64,000 bases of DNA. It comes from Anaerotignum propionicum (GTDB lineage: Bacteria; Bacillota; Clostridia; Lachnospirales; Anaerotignaceae). Below are positions 32,817-42,628 of this stretch, one piece after another. Position numbers and translations under genes: made by a program. Each line of letters opens with the position of its first letter. Position 1 is the first letter of the stretch. Where the stretch lies: positions 186,001 to 250,000 of the forward strand of contig NZ_JANGAD010000002.1 in assembly GCF_024461735.1 (NCBI RefSeq), written 5' to 3'. The notes beneath the pieces are model-generated. The model ran no database searches and was not told where the DNA came from. It saw only the letters and a list, made by a program, of their open reading frames with translations.

Positions 32817-33920
32817 ATGTTTGCAGAAAACTATAAGATTTCTGTGCGGCAGTTAGAAATATTGCTGCTGTTATATTATTTTGGAACTACGGTTTTATTT
32901 CTGCCCAGTGATGCGGCAGTGGTGGCAGGAAATGCTTGCTGGATTGTTACAATTATCTGGGGTGTTTTATCTTCCATTTTAGCGGTATTTCTGGTGTATT
33001 GCGGAGAAAGACATCCTTCCTATACAGCGGTGGAGTGGTATAAACACTCCTTTGGCCGGGTCATTGGCAAGGCTTTGGCTTTTGGGCTTGGAGGGAAGTT
33101 GATTTTCGACGGAGCAATGGAATTGCGCTTGTTCTGTGACGTTGTATCTTCCTCTATGTTACCAAGAACCCCTCAGTGGCTGCTAATCGCCTTAACTCTA
33201 TTTTTGTGTTGTTTAGCGGCCTCATATGGGATGGAATGCACCGCTAGAGTCGGTGAAATATTATTTTTCTTAGTATTTATTCCCCTTATTTTTGTGTTGA
33301 TTTTTGTGGCTATTTCATCGGGCTACAATCGGGTATTACCCATACAATTTCCTGATCTTAAAGGAATGAAAGATAGTATGCCATCCTTTGCTCCATTATT
33401 GCAAGGTTTTATGGTATTCTTTTTCATTTTTCCAAGCTTGGAAAAAAGAAGACATATGAAAAGGCGAATTTGGCTGACTTGTATTTTTGCTACAGCAGTA
33501 ATCTCCGTTTTGGTCTTTTTATCTCTTGCAGTTTATGGAACAGAGGTATTAGCTGAAAAGCTTATGCCTACCCTGCAGATGATGGAGAGAGTAAGTTTTT
33601 CCGGCATCTTTTTAGGACGGCAGGATTTATTTTTAATTTGGTTGTGGATGGTTACCACGTTCTTGTATGTTTCAGGGATGATTTTTTTTGGCATTGAGCT
33701 CTTTAACCGATTATTTCGGACGAAAAAGATAACTCGAAATCGGTGGCTTATTTTATTAGCACCACTACTGTTTATCGTGGCATTGTTGCCCAAAGATATG
33801 GCCGGTGCCTATTGGCTGAGGGCAGGGGTGGCACCTTGGTTGAGTGGTATTTTCTTCATACTTCTACCGATTTTAATGCTTTTTATAGACGTAATCAAAG
33901 GGAGGGGCAGACATGAATAA
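32817..33920 (+). CDS. Spore germination receptor subunit B (permease-like)
   Basis: The 367-residue protein has about ten membrane helices and belongs to the spore permease family (PF03845) of the APC superfamily. This subunit is thought to bind the germinant. It lies three bases after subunit A and overlaps subunit C by eight bases, the standard A-B-C operon order. Confidence 0.92.
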   Translation: MFAENYKISVRQLEILLLLYYFGTTVLFLPSDAAVVAGNACWIVTIIWGVLSSILAVFLVYCGERHPSYTAVEWYKHSFGRVIGKALAFGLGGKLIFDGAMELRLFCDVVSSSMLPRTPQWLLIALTLFLCCLAASYGMECTARVGEILFFLVFIPLIFVLIFVAISSGYNRVLPIQFPDLKGMKDSMPSFAPLLQGFMVFFFIFPSLEKRRHMKRRIWLTCIFATAVISVLVFLSLAVYGTEVLAEKLMPTLQMMERVSFSGIFLGRQDLFLIWLWMVTTFLYVSGMIFFGIELFNRLFRTKKITRNRWLILLAPLLFIVALLPKDMAGAYWLRAGVAPWLSGIFFILLPILMLFIDVIKGRGRHE

Positions 33921-34980
33921 ATGGAAGTGGATTATTATTACAATATTGCCCCTTTTTATTACTACGGGTTGTTGGGATAAGAGAGACCCTGAGGATCGAG
34001 AATATATGATAACCATGGGAGTAGATAAGGGAGAAGCAGGATATACCATTTCCTTCGCCCCTGCAAAGACCCAGGAGCGAGAACCGGAGAAGATGGTTTG
34101 TCAAGGGAAAACTTTAGCAGATGCCATTGCTTTTAATGACAGCCGAAGTTCACGTAAAACTGAGTTGGGACAGTTAAAAATGATTGTTTTTGGGAAAAGC
34201 ATTTTAGAGGATAAAGAAATGTTGAAGTCTTTATTGGAAGAGCTAAAGCGTAGTCAAGACATTTCCAAAAAGGTGACGGTTTTGGGAACGGCGTCAACAG
34301 CAGAGGCATGTATAGATGCTATGCTGGAGCAGGATGATGGTACGGGTCTTTACCTTTGGGAGTTTTTTAAAAATACTGCAAAGGAAGTTGGCGTAACAAA
34401 AGGTTTGGATATGGACACCTTTTTTACCGAACTAAAGGAGCGTAAAGGTTCATGCGTTTTGCCAAGAATACAGCCTGAGGAAAAGGGGCTCTATCTAGGC
34501 GGTGGCGTTGTCTTGACCGACACGAAGCTGCTTACCTTCTTGGATGACAAAGAGGAACAGGGTTATTTGCTTTTGCTTGGAGAGGCCGAGGGTGCAGTTT
34601 TAGATGCCCAGTCTGAGGGCAAAATAATTCCATTGAGGATTGCCCGTAGTCATGTTAAATACGATTTTAACACACAGCAAAACGGAATCACTACCTGTAA
34701 TATTCATGTAAAATTATATGGAGAGCTTTTGGGAAATACAAATACAGATGCTTTTAGTGAAGAAGGCACCAAGAAGATGGAGAAACTTTTTAATGAAATT
34801 ATAAAATCAGAGGTAGAAAAAACTATGGAAATCGGCAAAAAAAATAGCACAGCAGAATTCCTTGGCTTGGCAGTGCGTTTACGTCGTGAAAATCCCCAGT
34901 TTTCAGGAGATTTTTGGAAGGATGTAACAATTACCATTGAGCCTGAGGTAAAAATTCGAGATACAGGTAGAATCCGTTGA
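33913..34980 (+). CDS. Spore germination receptor subunit C (lipoprotein)
   Basis: The 355-residue Ger(x)C family lipoprotein has lipobox TTGC (Cys20) followed by the typical CWDKRDPEDREYMITMGVD segment, here split across residues 20-38. It is the C subunit of the receptor, anchored to the outer face of the inner spore membrane. It overlaps subunit B and closes the operon. Confidence 0.93.
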   Translation: MNKWKWIIITILPLFITTGCWDKRDPEDREYMITMGVDKGEAGYTISFAPAKTQEREPEKMVCQGKTLADAIAFNDSRSSRKTELGQLKMIVFGKSILEDKEMLKSLLEELKRSQDISKKVTVLGTASTAEACIDAMLEQDDGTGLYLWEFFKNTAKEVGVTKGLDMDTFFTELKERKGSCVLPRIQPEEKGLYLGGGVVLTDTKLLTFLDDKEEQGYLLLLGEAEGAVLDAQSEGKIIPLRIARSHVKYDFNTQQNGITTCNIHVKLYGELLGNTNTDAFSEEGTKKMEKLFNEIIKSEVEKTMEIGKKNSTAEFLGLAVRLRRENPQFSGDFWKDVTITIEPEVKIRDTGRIR

Positions 34981-35036
34981 TTAAAATATGTAAAAAATGG
35001 TAATCATCCCTTTAACAAAGAAAAAAGGGTGAGGAT

Positions 35037-35720
35037 ATGGAGAGAATATATCAATTTGGAAAATTAGTAAAGGAACTATGGAAAAAAGAAAAGTGGTATT
35101 GGTGTGCCGCTGTTGTGATAGGTGTTTGTTTTAGTGCAGCATTTGGTGCCCATTGGACAAAAGGATATTCCCAAATGATACAGGGAGGAATTTCCGCAAA
35201 GGTAGTACGTTTTCATGTGTTGGCAAATAGTGACTCCGATGAGGACCAGGCACTGAAATTAAAGGTAAGGGATCAGGTTTTAAAGGAATATGGAGAACTC
35301 TTATCCGCCTGTGAAAGTAAGGAAGAAACTTTAGCCGCTTTAAGTGCTGCAAAGGAAGAAATCTGTAAGTCGGCACAAAAAGAGGTGATTGCACAGGGTT
35401 ACGATTACCCTGTAAGTGTATCGTTGGTGCGCGAAGAATTTCCTTTTAAACGCTATGATGATTTGATTTTTCCCGCGGGTATTTATGATGCCTTACGTAT
35501 TGAAATCGGTGATGCAGAAGGTCGAAATTGGTGGTGTGTGCTTTATCCGCAGATGTGCTATGTAGACGCATCTTGGGGGTTTTCTACAGGGGAGAGTCAC
35601 CAAAGATTAAAAAACACATTAACTGACGAGGAATTCTTGGTTGTTACTGCTATGGAGCAAGAGAAGATAACTCCCAAAATTAAATTTAAAGTTGTAGAAT
35701 GGTGGCAAGAACGAGAGTAA
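35037..35720 (+). CDS. spoIIR: Stage II sporulation protein R
   Basis: This 227-residue exported protein has one N-terminal membrane or signal helix (about residues 20-37). The conserved SpoIIR core follows (VRFHVLANSDSDEDQALKLKVRD, split around residues 60-83, and FPAGIYDALRIEIG). SpoIIR is made in the forespore and signals across the septum to activate SpoIIGA, which processes pro-sigma E. It starts at ATG behind GGGTGAGG. It follows the ger operon by 56 bases and ends before two hairpins. Confidence 0.93.
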   Translation: MERIYQFGKLVKELWKKEKWYWCAAVVIGVCFSAAFGAHWTKGYSQMIQGGISAKVVRFHVLANSDSDEDQALKLKVRDQVLKEYGELLSACESKEETLAALSAAKEEICKSAQKEVIAQGYDYPVSVSLVREEFPFKRYDDLIFPAGIYDALRIEIGDAEGRNWWCVLYPQMCYVDASWGFSTGESHQRLKNTLTDEEFLVVTAMEQEKITPKIKFKVVEWWQERE

Positions 35721-35757
35721 GCTTTTGGATTTTGTGATTCCCTCTCACAAAAGAATG

Positions 35758-35850
35758 CCCCTAACAAGCCTTGGTTGAATGGCTTGTTAAGGGGGCAAAA
35801 ACTACTTTTGAAATAATAAGCGGATATACTTTTAAAAGTATATCCGCTTT
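35758..35850. terminator. Two hairpins between convergent spoIIR and DUF1294 genes
   Basis: CCCCTAACAAGCC pairs with GGCTTGTTAAGGGG (35758-35794). Further on, a perfect 30-base palindrome beginning AGCGGATATACTTTT lies at 35819-35848. Both flanking genes are convergent, so this is a bidirectional termination zone. Confidence 0.75.
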
Positions 35851-35917
35851 GATTTTGCGACAATGAAATGACTCTTTCTCTATGAACTAAATTTAAAAGA
35901 ATTTGGCAATACATATT

Positions 35918-36229
35918 TTAACCAAAGGTAACCACAAACTTTCCCATAATCAAGAATATTACAAGGATATGCAGTATAGCCGTAAGGGTAAAAACAAAGA
36001 TAAAGTCCATATGGCGTGTTTTATGACGTTTGAACATCATTGCCAGCAAACCACCAAGACCTCCCCCTAAGATTGCCATGAGATAAAAATTCTTTTCCGG
36101 AACTCTACGCTTATGATTGATGGCGGCTTTTTTATCAAAAGCCATGGTTCCATAAATAATGAGGTTTATCAAAAGATAGTAGCCCATCAATATGGCAAAC
36201 ACCGTGCCATTAAAATGCATCTCGTTCAT
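35918..36229 (-). CDS. DUF1294 family small membrane protein (YsdA-like)
   Basis: The 103-residue protein has three hydrophobic helices. It has the DUF1294 signature (FDKKAAINHKRRVPEK and a GGGLGGLLAMMFKRHKTRH stretch, about residues 32-72). Function unknown. It is the last gene of the morphogenesis cluster, four bases after mgsA. Confidence 0.85.
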   Translation of the reverse strand: MNEMHFNGTVFAILMGYYLLINLIIYGTMAFDKKAAINHKRRVPEKNFYLMAILGGGLGGLLAMMFKRHKTRHMDFIFVFTLTAILHILVIFLIMGKFVVTFG

Positions 36230-36233
36230 AAAG

Positions 36234-36629
36234 TTATCTCACCACGTTTCTCCAGTCCAAATCGCCTCTATCCAATGCCAATAACAGCACTTCTGCGGTG
36301 GCCAGATTTGTGGCAACAGGGATATTATGCATATCACACAGACGGAAGATAGAGTTGATCTCAGATTCATAATCCTGTGGAGAAACGGGATCTCTTAGAA
36401 ATATCATAACATCAATATCGTTATTTACTATTTGCGCACCCATCTGCTGCTGTCCGCCTAAACGACTGGAGAGATACTTATGCACAACCAAATTTGCGGC
36501 CTCCTCAACAAGACGACCGGTGGTGCCCGTTGCATAAATGTCGTGTCTACAAAGAATATGTCTGTAGGCAATACAAAGGTTTTCCATTAATTTCTTTTTA
36601 TTATCATGGGCGATCAAACCGATATTCAT
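36234..36629 (-). CDS. mgsA: Methylglyoxal synthase family protein with altered active site
   Basis: This 131-residue MGS-fold protein has AHD (7-9), ATGTTGR (about 33-39) and IPVATNLATAE near the C-terminus. It clearly belongs to the methylglyoxal synthase family, which turns dihydroxyacetone phosphate into methylglyoxal. However, the GGDQQ motif carrying the catalytic aspartate (Asp71 of the E. coli enzyme) reads GGQQQ. The region of E. coli His98 and Asp101 aligns to Tyr and Glu. Activity is therefore doubtful. It overlaps the rodA stop by four bases. Confidence 0.8.
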   Translation of the reverse strand: MNIGLIAHDNKKKLMENLCIAYRHILCRHDIYATGTTGRLVEEAANLVVHKYLSSRLGGQQQMGAQIVNNDIDVMIFLRDPVSPQDYESEINSIFRLCDMHNIPVATNLATAEVLLLALDRGDLDWRNVVR

Positions 36630-37774
36630 AACAATCCTCCCTCAAACAATGATTTTGTTTCTTTTTTTCTTATGTTTAAAACCAACCCGACAGCAATCAT
36701 ATTGGTCCACATGGAGCTGCCGCCATAGCTGACAAATGGCAGGGACATACCGGTATTCGGCAAAATACCAAGGGCAACACCGGCGTTTACAAAGGTTTGA
36801 AATGCAAACATTCCGGCGATTCCCGCCACAACTAACTGACTAAATAAATTTCTGGATGATATTGCTATTACTATACAACGAAATACAATAAAAAGCAAGA
36901 CTCCCAAAACAAATATACAGCCGATAAAACCAAATTCTTCACCAATAACAGAAAAAATAAAGTCATTGTGGGGCTCAGGCAGGTAGCTTAATTGGTTCAG
37001 TGTTCCGTTGAAAAGTCCCTGTCCTGTAAACTGCCCGGAGCCAATGGCACTAATAGATTTTTCCGTTTGATAGTAAAGACTTGCATCTCTTTTGGGATCT
37101 ACGAAAGAGAGAACACGGTTAAACTGATGAGGCTCAAAAATTTTATCCATAATCAGTGGGTGCTCTCTTGCAACATCCCATAAGATGAATACGATTATGG
37201 GCACTGTAATGACGGCCACATTTCGTATAAAGGTATAGCTAAGCCCTGCCACAAATAGTTGAATACAAAAAATTGCAATGAGTACCATACTTGCAGAAAG
37301 GGCAGGCTGCTTTTGAATTAATATAATGGGAATCATGATGTATGCGAATAGGAATCCCAAAAAAGGCAGGCTGTCTATCTTATTGTAATTCAATTTAATC
37401 ATTTGCGCCATACAAATAATCATCATTATTTTGGCAAATTCTGAGGGTTGTATGGTTAAAGGGCCAATGGCAATCCATCTTACGGCACCCTTTGCTCCCG
37501 TACCCAATAAAAGTACTGCTAGAAGCAAAAGCAAATTGAAGCAATAAATTGGGATATGAAACTGCGCAAAGTATTCATAGTCAACATTTGCTGCAATGAG
37601 CATCAATATAATTCCTATGATAAAAAATGCAGCTTGCTTGACTACAAAGGTTGTGCTTTCTCCCATATTTACGTGGGTTGCGCTGGATATTGCAATCAAA
37701 CCGAACAAGGTAAGAATTGCAATGGCAGCTAGAAGGGGTAAATCAAAATTTTGAACATATTTTTTCCATTCCAT
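36626..37774 (-). CDS. rodA: Rod-shape SEDS glycosyltransferase RodA
   Basis: This SEDS-family membrane protein has 382 residues and about ten helices. It has the conserved GAKGAVRWI segment, PHNDFIFSVIGEEFGFIG and NTGMSLPFVSYGGSS near the C-terminus. RodA polymerises lipid II with PBP2 during elongation. It lies in the mre/mrd/min cluster, which favours RodA over FtsW/SpoVE. It starts at ATG with GGAGG upstream. Confidence 0.92.
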   Translation of the reverse strand: MEWKKYVQNFDLPLLAAIAILTLFGLIAISSATHVNMGESTTFVVKQAAFFIIGIILMLIAANVDYEYFAQFHIPIYCFNLLLLLAVLLLGTGAKGAVRWIAIGPLTIQPSEFAKIMMIICMAQMIKLNYNKIDSLPFLGFLFAYIMIPIILIQKQPALSASMVLIAIFCIQLFVAGLSYTFIRNVAVITVPIIVFILWDVAREHPLIMDKIFEPHQFNRVLSFVDPKRDASLYYQTEKSISAIGSGQFTGQGLFNGTLNQLSYLPEPHNDFIFSVIGEEFGFIGCIFVLGVLLFIVFRCIVIAISSRNLFSQLVVAGIAGMFAFQTFVNAGVALGILPNTGMSLPFVSYGGSSMWTNMIAVGLVLNIRKKETKSLFEGGLL

Positions 37775-37825
37775 GAATCTAATTCCTCCAACCGGGGATA
37801 AGCCCCGTATTGCTGAAACAAGGAA

Positions 37826-37862
37826 AGCCGAGGGAATAGGAGGAATGCTCCTTTCTCGGCTC
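37826..37862 (-). terminator. Hairpin between minE and rodA
   Basis: On the minus strand AGCCGAG and CTCGGCT enclose AGGAG/CTCCT. The 3' side reads TTTCCTTGTTTC, a weak U-tract. It may only partly terminate or may stabilise the minCDE message. Confidence 0.5.
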
Positions 37863-37872
37863 GCTTGTATTT

Positions 37873-38157
37873 TTAATCCTGCATCTTACGCATGCTTTTA
37901 ATGGGGATATTTGCATACAGAACAGGAACAGTTCCGTTATTTTCTTCGGATTGGGTCTGTGTAATCTGGATATCCAGTTCTTCTTCGTCAATTTCCATAT
38001 AGTTGGAAATCACCTTTATAATGTCTGTTTTCAACATTTCAAGAACCTGAGAGGAGCAGTTTACCCTATCGTGAACCAGAACAAGTTTCAATCTATCTTT
38101 TGCAACGCTGCCGGAAGGCGGTGCGTTTTTCTTTTTAAAGAAGCTAAAGAAATCCAT
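37873..38157 (-). CDS. minE: Cell division topological specificity factor MinE
   Basis: The 94-residue MinE has an N-terminal segment (FFKKKNAPPSGSVAKDRLKLVLVHDR) that contacts MinD, then the dimerisation domain (YMEIDEEELDIQI). MinE stimulates the MinD ATPase and gives spatial oscillation of MinCD. It lies 33 bases after minD. Confidence 0.93.
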   Translation of the reverse strand: MDFFSFFKKKNAPPSGSVAKDRLKLVLVHDRVNCSSQVLEMLKTDIIKVISNYMEIDEEELDIQITQTQSEENNGTVPVLYANIPIKSMRKMQD

Positions 38158-38190
38158 GGGGACACATCCTTTCGTTTGGATAGTAAGATT

Positions 38191-38988
38191 TTAATGGCGG
38201 AAAAGGCCTTTTAGCTTTTCAAAAAAGCTCACAGGCGCTTCTTCAAAGGTCATAATGGGAACATCCTGACCTAAAAGTCGTTGAACAATATTCCGATAGG
38301 CTTGTCCTGCTCTGGATTCGGGATTAGTAACAGCAGGTTCGCCTTTGTTTGTGGCAATGACAATTGCTTCGTCATCGGGCACAACTCCAAGAATATCAAC
38401 AGCCAAAATCTCAGTAACATCCTCGATATTCATCATGTCGCCTCTTTGTACTAAATCAATGCGCAAACGATTCAGAATGAGCATTGGATTATTCAAACCA
38501 TTAGCCTCTAACAGACCAATGATACGATCCGCATCACGCACAGCAGAAACCTCCGGTGTGGTTACCACAACGGCTCTGTCTGCACCGGCAATTGCATTTT
38601 TGAAGCCTTGTTCAATACCTGCGGGGCAGTCGATGATAACAAAATCAAAGCCTTCCTCTTTTAAGCTTTCGCAAAGCTTTTGCATTTGCTCAGGGGAAAC
38701 GGCATCTTTATCTCTTGTTTGGGCTGCTGGCAGAAGAAAAAGTCCATCATAACGCTTGTCCTTAATCAATGCTTGTTTCAGGCGACAGTTCCCCTCAACA
38801 ACATCTACTAAGTCATAAACAATTCTATTTTCTAAGCCCATAACAACATCCAGGTTGCGCAGACCAATATCAGCATCAACTAATGCAACTTTTTTACCCA
38901 ATACCGCTAAACCGCAGCCAAGGTTTGCGCTTGTAGTTGTTTTTCCTACACCGCCCTTACCACTGGTGATTACGATTACTTCACTCAT
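38191..38988 (-). CDS. minD: Septum site-determining ATPase MinD
   Basis: The 265-residue deviant-Walker ATPase has GKGGVGKTT (residues 10-18), DADIGLRNLD (about 39-48) and DCPAGIE. The C-terminal amphipathic membrane-targeting helix is FFEKLKGLFRH. It recruits MinC to the membrane and is displaced by MinE. Confidence 0.95.
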   Translation of the reverse strand: MSEVIVITSGKGGVGKTTTSANLGCGLAVLGKKVALVDADIGLRNLDVVMGLENRIVYDLVDVVEGNCRLKQALIKDKRYDGLFLLPAAQTRDKDAVSPEQMQKLCESLKEEGFDFVIIDCPAGIEQGFKNAIAGADRAVVVTTPEVSAVRDADRIIGLLEANGLNNPMLILNRLRIDLVQRGDMMNIEDVTEILAVDILGVVPDDEAIVIATNKGEPAVTNPESRAGQAYRNIVQRLLGQDVPIMTFEEAPVSFFEKLKGLFRH

Positions 38989-39131
38989 TTATGTTCCTCC
39001 TAATCCAGAAGTCAAATTTTCTTTCTCCCAAAATAATTACGATAGGGAGCTTCGTATATATTACTATATTAACAAAAACTAGCAAGATTTGCATCCATTT
39101 TTTTTAGTAAAAACAGAAAAGATTTCCTATT

Positions 39132-39764
39132 TTACGACAGCGCCATGACGAAAATTTGCCCTTCTTGTACAAAAGCGTATTCTGGAGACTTATTTCCTCG
39201 TTTATTCTCATCAGGAAATCGGGTAATGATATCTCCAATTCTTAATTGCACAGGGGCCATATAGACAGCGGCGATAAATGCATCAGTCATTCCTTGGCAT
39301 CCTGCGTGGGCCATTCCCTTTAACTGACCCAAAACGATTATGTTTCCTGTAGCTTTTAGCTCTGCACCCGGGTTAACATCACCTATAATAACAACACTTC
39401 CATCAAAATCAATTCTTTGACCATTTCGCAAAGAGCCTTTATGAAATTTTGTTAAATTGTGAGGAGCCATTTCTTTTTCCAATAAATTGGTTAAATGCAA
39501 AAGTTCGTTATTTTCTGTTTTGAGAAATGTAATTTCCATTGTAGTATGCTCTGTTATGATACGTAGCAGTTGCTGCTCCTCCTCATCAGAGAAAGTGCGG
39601 CCTTTAAATGCTAGAGAGGTTTTCACGTTGTCAAAAAATTTTCCTGCCTCTTGAACCTTTTTATCTAATTGTTCGCAAAGAACTTCAAAGGGTGCATCCT
39701 CGTGAAACAGTACGGTTACCCCGTCTTTCGTTCCTTTAAATATTACATAGTTTTCTAAATTCAT
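39132..39764 (-). CDS. minC: Septum inhibitor MinC
   Basis: The 210-residue protein has an N-terminal MinC domain and a C-terminal beta-helix (RIDFDGSVVIIGDVNPGAEL and LGQLKGMAHAG). It inhibits FtsZ assembly when recruited by MinD. The start is taken at ATG 39764 behind GGAGGG. The frame is open to 39782, overlapping the PBP2 stop, but without a ribosome site. It follows the PBP2 gene by 14 bases. Confidence 0.92.
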   Translation of the reverse strand: MNLENYVIFKGTKDGVTVLFHEDAPFEVLCEQLDKKVQEAGKFFDNVKTSLAFKGRTFSDEEEQQLLRIITEHTTMEITFLKTENNELLHLTNLLEKEMAPHNLTKFHKGSLRNGQRIDFDGSVVIIGDVNPGAELKATGNIIVLGQLKGMAHAGCQGMTDAFIAAVYMAPVQLRIGDIITRFPDENKRGNKSPEYAFVQEGQIFVMALS

Positions 39765-39778
39765 AATACCCTCCTGTA

Positions 39779-42616
39779 TCATTGTGTCATAACAGTCTGT
39801 AAATTGGTATTTTCGGGAGTATAGTCTAACCCTAGATATTTTGTAACAATTGCCTTCACAACCTCAGGCGCCGGTGAACCACTGCCTTCACCAAAGGGAA
39901 TTAAAACGGTGATGGCGATTTGTGGGTCTTCGTAAGGGGCAAAGCAAACCAACCAAGTATGGGAGCTTCTGGTTTTATCCTCCTCAGCGGTTCCTGATTT
40001 TACGGCAACCTTTACAGGAAAATTCTTAAATGAGTTTCGCAAAGTACCTCTGGGACCCGATGCAACCTGATACATACCTTGATATACCTTTTTTAGGTTT
40101 GCATCTTGAAAATTCTTTACGTTTTCAGCAACTTCATCCGTTTTATAATACAAAGAGCCATCAGGGTTTTGCAATTGACTAATCATATGCAAACGGTACA
40201 AGGTTCCTCCGTTGGCAAGGGTTGAAACATATTTTGTTATTTGCGCTGGGGTATAACTATTTACCGACTGCCCAATGGCAGCACGGATGGTATCACCATC
40301 TGTCCAGCGGGTTTGGCTTGTGGTGGCATCAGGGTTAAAGGTTTTCACGATACGCTCCTTGTAGTAAGGTGAAGCCATGGTAGGAGCATATTCGTCTAAT
40401 TCTAAACCGGTTAAGGAGTTCAATCCAAATGCGGCCATGTACTCATTTAAAGTAGTAATGCCAGCCTCCGTTGTGCCATCTTTCGCATTGCCCATTCGGA
40501 AGGCAACTTCATAGAAAAAGTAGTTACAGGATACTTCTAGAGCCGTTGCTACGTCTAAAAGGCCGTGAGTTCCTCCGTTGTTGCTGTAAAGCCAGCAACG
40601 AGCGTAGGGGGTCCCTGCGTCCTTAAAGATTCCCCCGTCTCGAATATGGGTGTTGGGGGTAATTACACCTGTTTCCAATGCCGCTAAGGCCGTTACCATT
40701 TTAAAGGTGGAACCAGGGGCTTTTTTCTGCTTTAGCGGACGGTTTACCAAAGGGGTATTTCCGTCTTGCAAAAGATCATTATAGTAGGAATTATTAAAGT
40801 TGTTTACCAACTCATTGTTATCATAGGATGGATAGGATACGCTGGCTAGAACCTCACCAGTACCTACCCGGGTCACAAAAACAGCACCTGTACAAGGATC
40901 CAAAGCCGTATCAGCAGGGCTGAATTCACCACTGTTTAATTTATTCAATACCATAGTTAAAGGGGAAATATGTCCGTTTTGCAGGGCGGATTTTTCCTCC
41001 TCTGTGGCAGTTAAAGTGCCCTGTTCAATGGCTACCAAAAGAGCTTCTCTTGTAGAGAAAGTGCCTCGAGCCACACTATCCAGCAAATAGGCCTGCACTC
41101 TGGAAATGGCATCTTCATCCTCCTTGGAAAAGTCCGGGTTTGCTGCTGCAAAACGGTCAAAAACCTGTTTTTGCACGCCATCGGTAGAGCGCATAAGCTT
41201 TGCGGCTGAAATATGATTTGCCTTAATCATAGCAATATACATATCAATGATGGAAACGGAGTTTTTCCCTGAATGGGTTAAGTTACCGATGATAGATTTG
41301 CGTAACTGTTCCTCTAGGGTATCGTAAGCGACTTTTTGCAGCTCGCTATCCAACGTTAAAAAGATATCTTTGCCAGGAGTAGGGTCAGTAGAATCAATCA
41401 CGCTCATACGACGCCCTTGGTTATCAACTTCTATGGAGACCTTACCGTCGGTACCGTTTAGCTGACGCTCATAGAGCTTTTCTATGCCCGTTTGACCTAC
41501 AATATCCGTCTGGGTATAAATGGGGTTCCCGTCTGAATCTAAATCATTTTTATATAATGCATAATCAGCTTCTGTCATTTGACGAATATATCCTAAGATA
41601 TGGGCAAAGTATGGACCATTGGTATATTCTCGCAAAGAAACGGTATCCACCAGAACATTAGGAAAAATATCTTGATTTTCCTCCACGTAAGCCAAGGTTT
41701 TTTCGCTTATATTTGTTGCAACAGTAACAGATTTATACTGCTGATAGCGTTGCAAATACAGAGAATAACGGATTCCTAAGGTATCTCTAACAATATCTGT
41801 AGGTAAACCTTCCGGCAAGCCAAAATAGTCACGCAAATAGTCCAGCGTCTGAAGAGAGTCATAGCGAAGCTCTTCATTCTTCATACCGATGCTTTCTTTC
41901 CAGTTATCTTCTCTGGTTTGATTTTCATTAAATTGAAGGGTATAGGGATATTCCCTTGCCAGAGGAAGCTCATCAGAAGGAGTTTCTCCGTTTTCTGCTA
42001 ATTTCAGAGCTAAGGTTAATGCCATGATGTTTTTATCGCTTAAAGAAATACAATATGAAACATAGGCTCTTTTTTGTGCCATAGTATAGGCAGCAGGGGC
42101 ATGATATTTTTCGAATAAATAATTAAGGGCTGCCCCGGCATCTTCATCCTTTATTGTATCTGGAAGCTTTTGCGATTCTATCCAAGCTTTTGCTGCTTTT
42201 TTCTGTTCCCGTTCTGTGCCTTCAAAGGTAAAGCTATATGGCGCAGAGGAGGAGATTGGCAACGTATCAAAGGGAGTTGCTCCCTTTTCCCATAATTTCT
42301 TTGTTAGCTCAAGAATCAGATTTTCTTTATAAGCTGTTAAATCAAGGGTGATACTGTCGTCAATTTGTACGGAATATGCTACAGTATTGGTTGCCAAAGG
42401 CCTGCCATAGCGATCGTAAATATTTCCTCTGGGTGCAGGGACATTTACGGTTTTGGAAACGCTGGCAGTAATGGACGCATCATATTCCTGGCCATGGATG
42501 ATTTGCAAGGAGAATAAACGCAGTAACAATATGAAAAAAAGCAAAAAAATTCCGCAGAGTAATACGAAAATTCTGCTTTTACATAGCTCACGAAAATGGT
42601 CTAAATAATTTCTCAT
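39779..42616 (-). CDS. mrdA: Penicillin-binding protein 2 (elongasome transpeptidase)
   Basis: This class B PBP has 945 residues, a single N-terminal membrane helix (about 13-38), a pedestal domain starting at PRGNIYDRYGRPLA and a transpeptidase domain. Catalytic motifs are STFK (in APGSTFKMV), SCN and KSGTAEE. It is longer than the E. coli enzyme (633) because of insertions in the pedestal and between pedestal and catalytic core, as is usual for clostridial PBP2. It works with RodA and MreBCD. It starts at ATG with AGGAGG, preceded by a structured intercistronic gap. Confidence 0.93.
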   Translation of the reverse strand: MRNYLDHFRELCKSRIFVLLCGIFLLFFILLLRLFSLQIIHGQEYDASITASVSKTVNVPAPRGNIYDRYGRPLATNTVAYSVQIDDSITLDLTAYKENLILELTKKLWEKGATPFDTLPISSSAPYSFTFEGTEREQKKAAKAWIESQKLPDTIKDEDAGAALNYLFEKYHAPAAYTMAQKRAYVSYCISLSDKNIMALTLALKLAENGETPSDELPLAREYPYTLQFNENQTREDNWKESIGMKNEELRYDSLQTLDYLRDYFGLPEGLPTDIVRDTLGIRYSLYLQRYQQYKSVTVATNISEKTLAYVEENQDIFPNVLVDTVSLREYTNGPYFAHILGYIRQMTEADYALYKNDLDSDGNPIYTQTDIVGQTGIEKLYERQLNGTDGKVSIEVDNQGRRMSVIDSTDPTPGKDIFLTLDSELQKVAYDTLEEQLRKSIIGNLTHSGKNSVSIIDMYIAMIKANHISAAKLMRSTDGVQKQVFDRFAAANPDFSKEDEDAISRVQAYLLDSVARGTFSTREALLVAIEQGTLTATEEEKSALQNGHISPLTMVLNKLNSGEFSPADTALDPCTGAVFVTRVGTGEVLASVSYPSYDNNELVNNFNNSYYNDLLQDGNTPLVNRPLKQKKAPGSTFKMVTALAALETGVITPNTHIRDGGIFKDAGTPYARCWLYSNNGGTHGLLDVATALEVSCNYFFYEVAFRMGNAKDGTTEAGITTLNEYMAAFGLNSLTGLELDEYAPTMASPYYKERIVKTFNPDATTSQTRWTDGDTIRAAIGQSVNSYTPAQITKYVSTLANGGTLYRLHMISQLQNPDGSLYYKTDEVAENVKNFQDANLKKVYQGMYQVASGPRGTLRNSFKNFPVKVAVKSGTAEEDKTRSSHTWLVCFAPYEDPQIAITVLIPFGEGSGSPAPEVVKAIVTKYLGLDYTPENTNLQTVMTQ

Positions 42617-42628
42617 CGGTTCCTCCTA

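Noticed and set aside
38345..38752. 135-codon plus-strand frame opposite minD
   Set aside because: It is antisense to a highly conserved ATPase, and its product is Ser/Thr-rich with no features.
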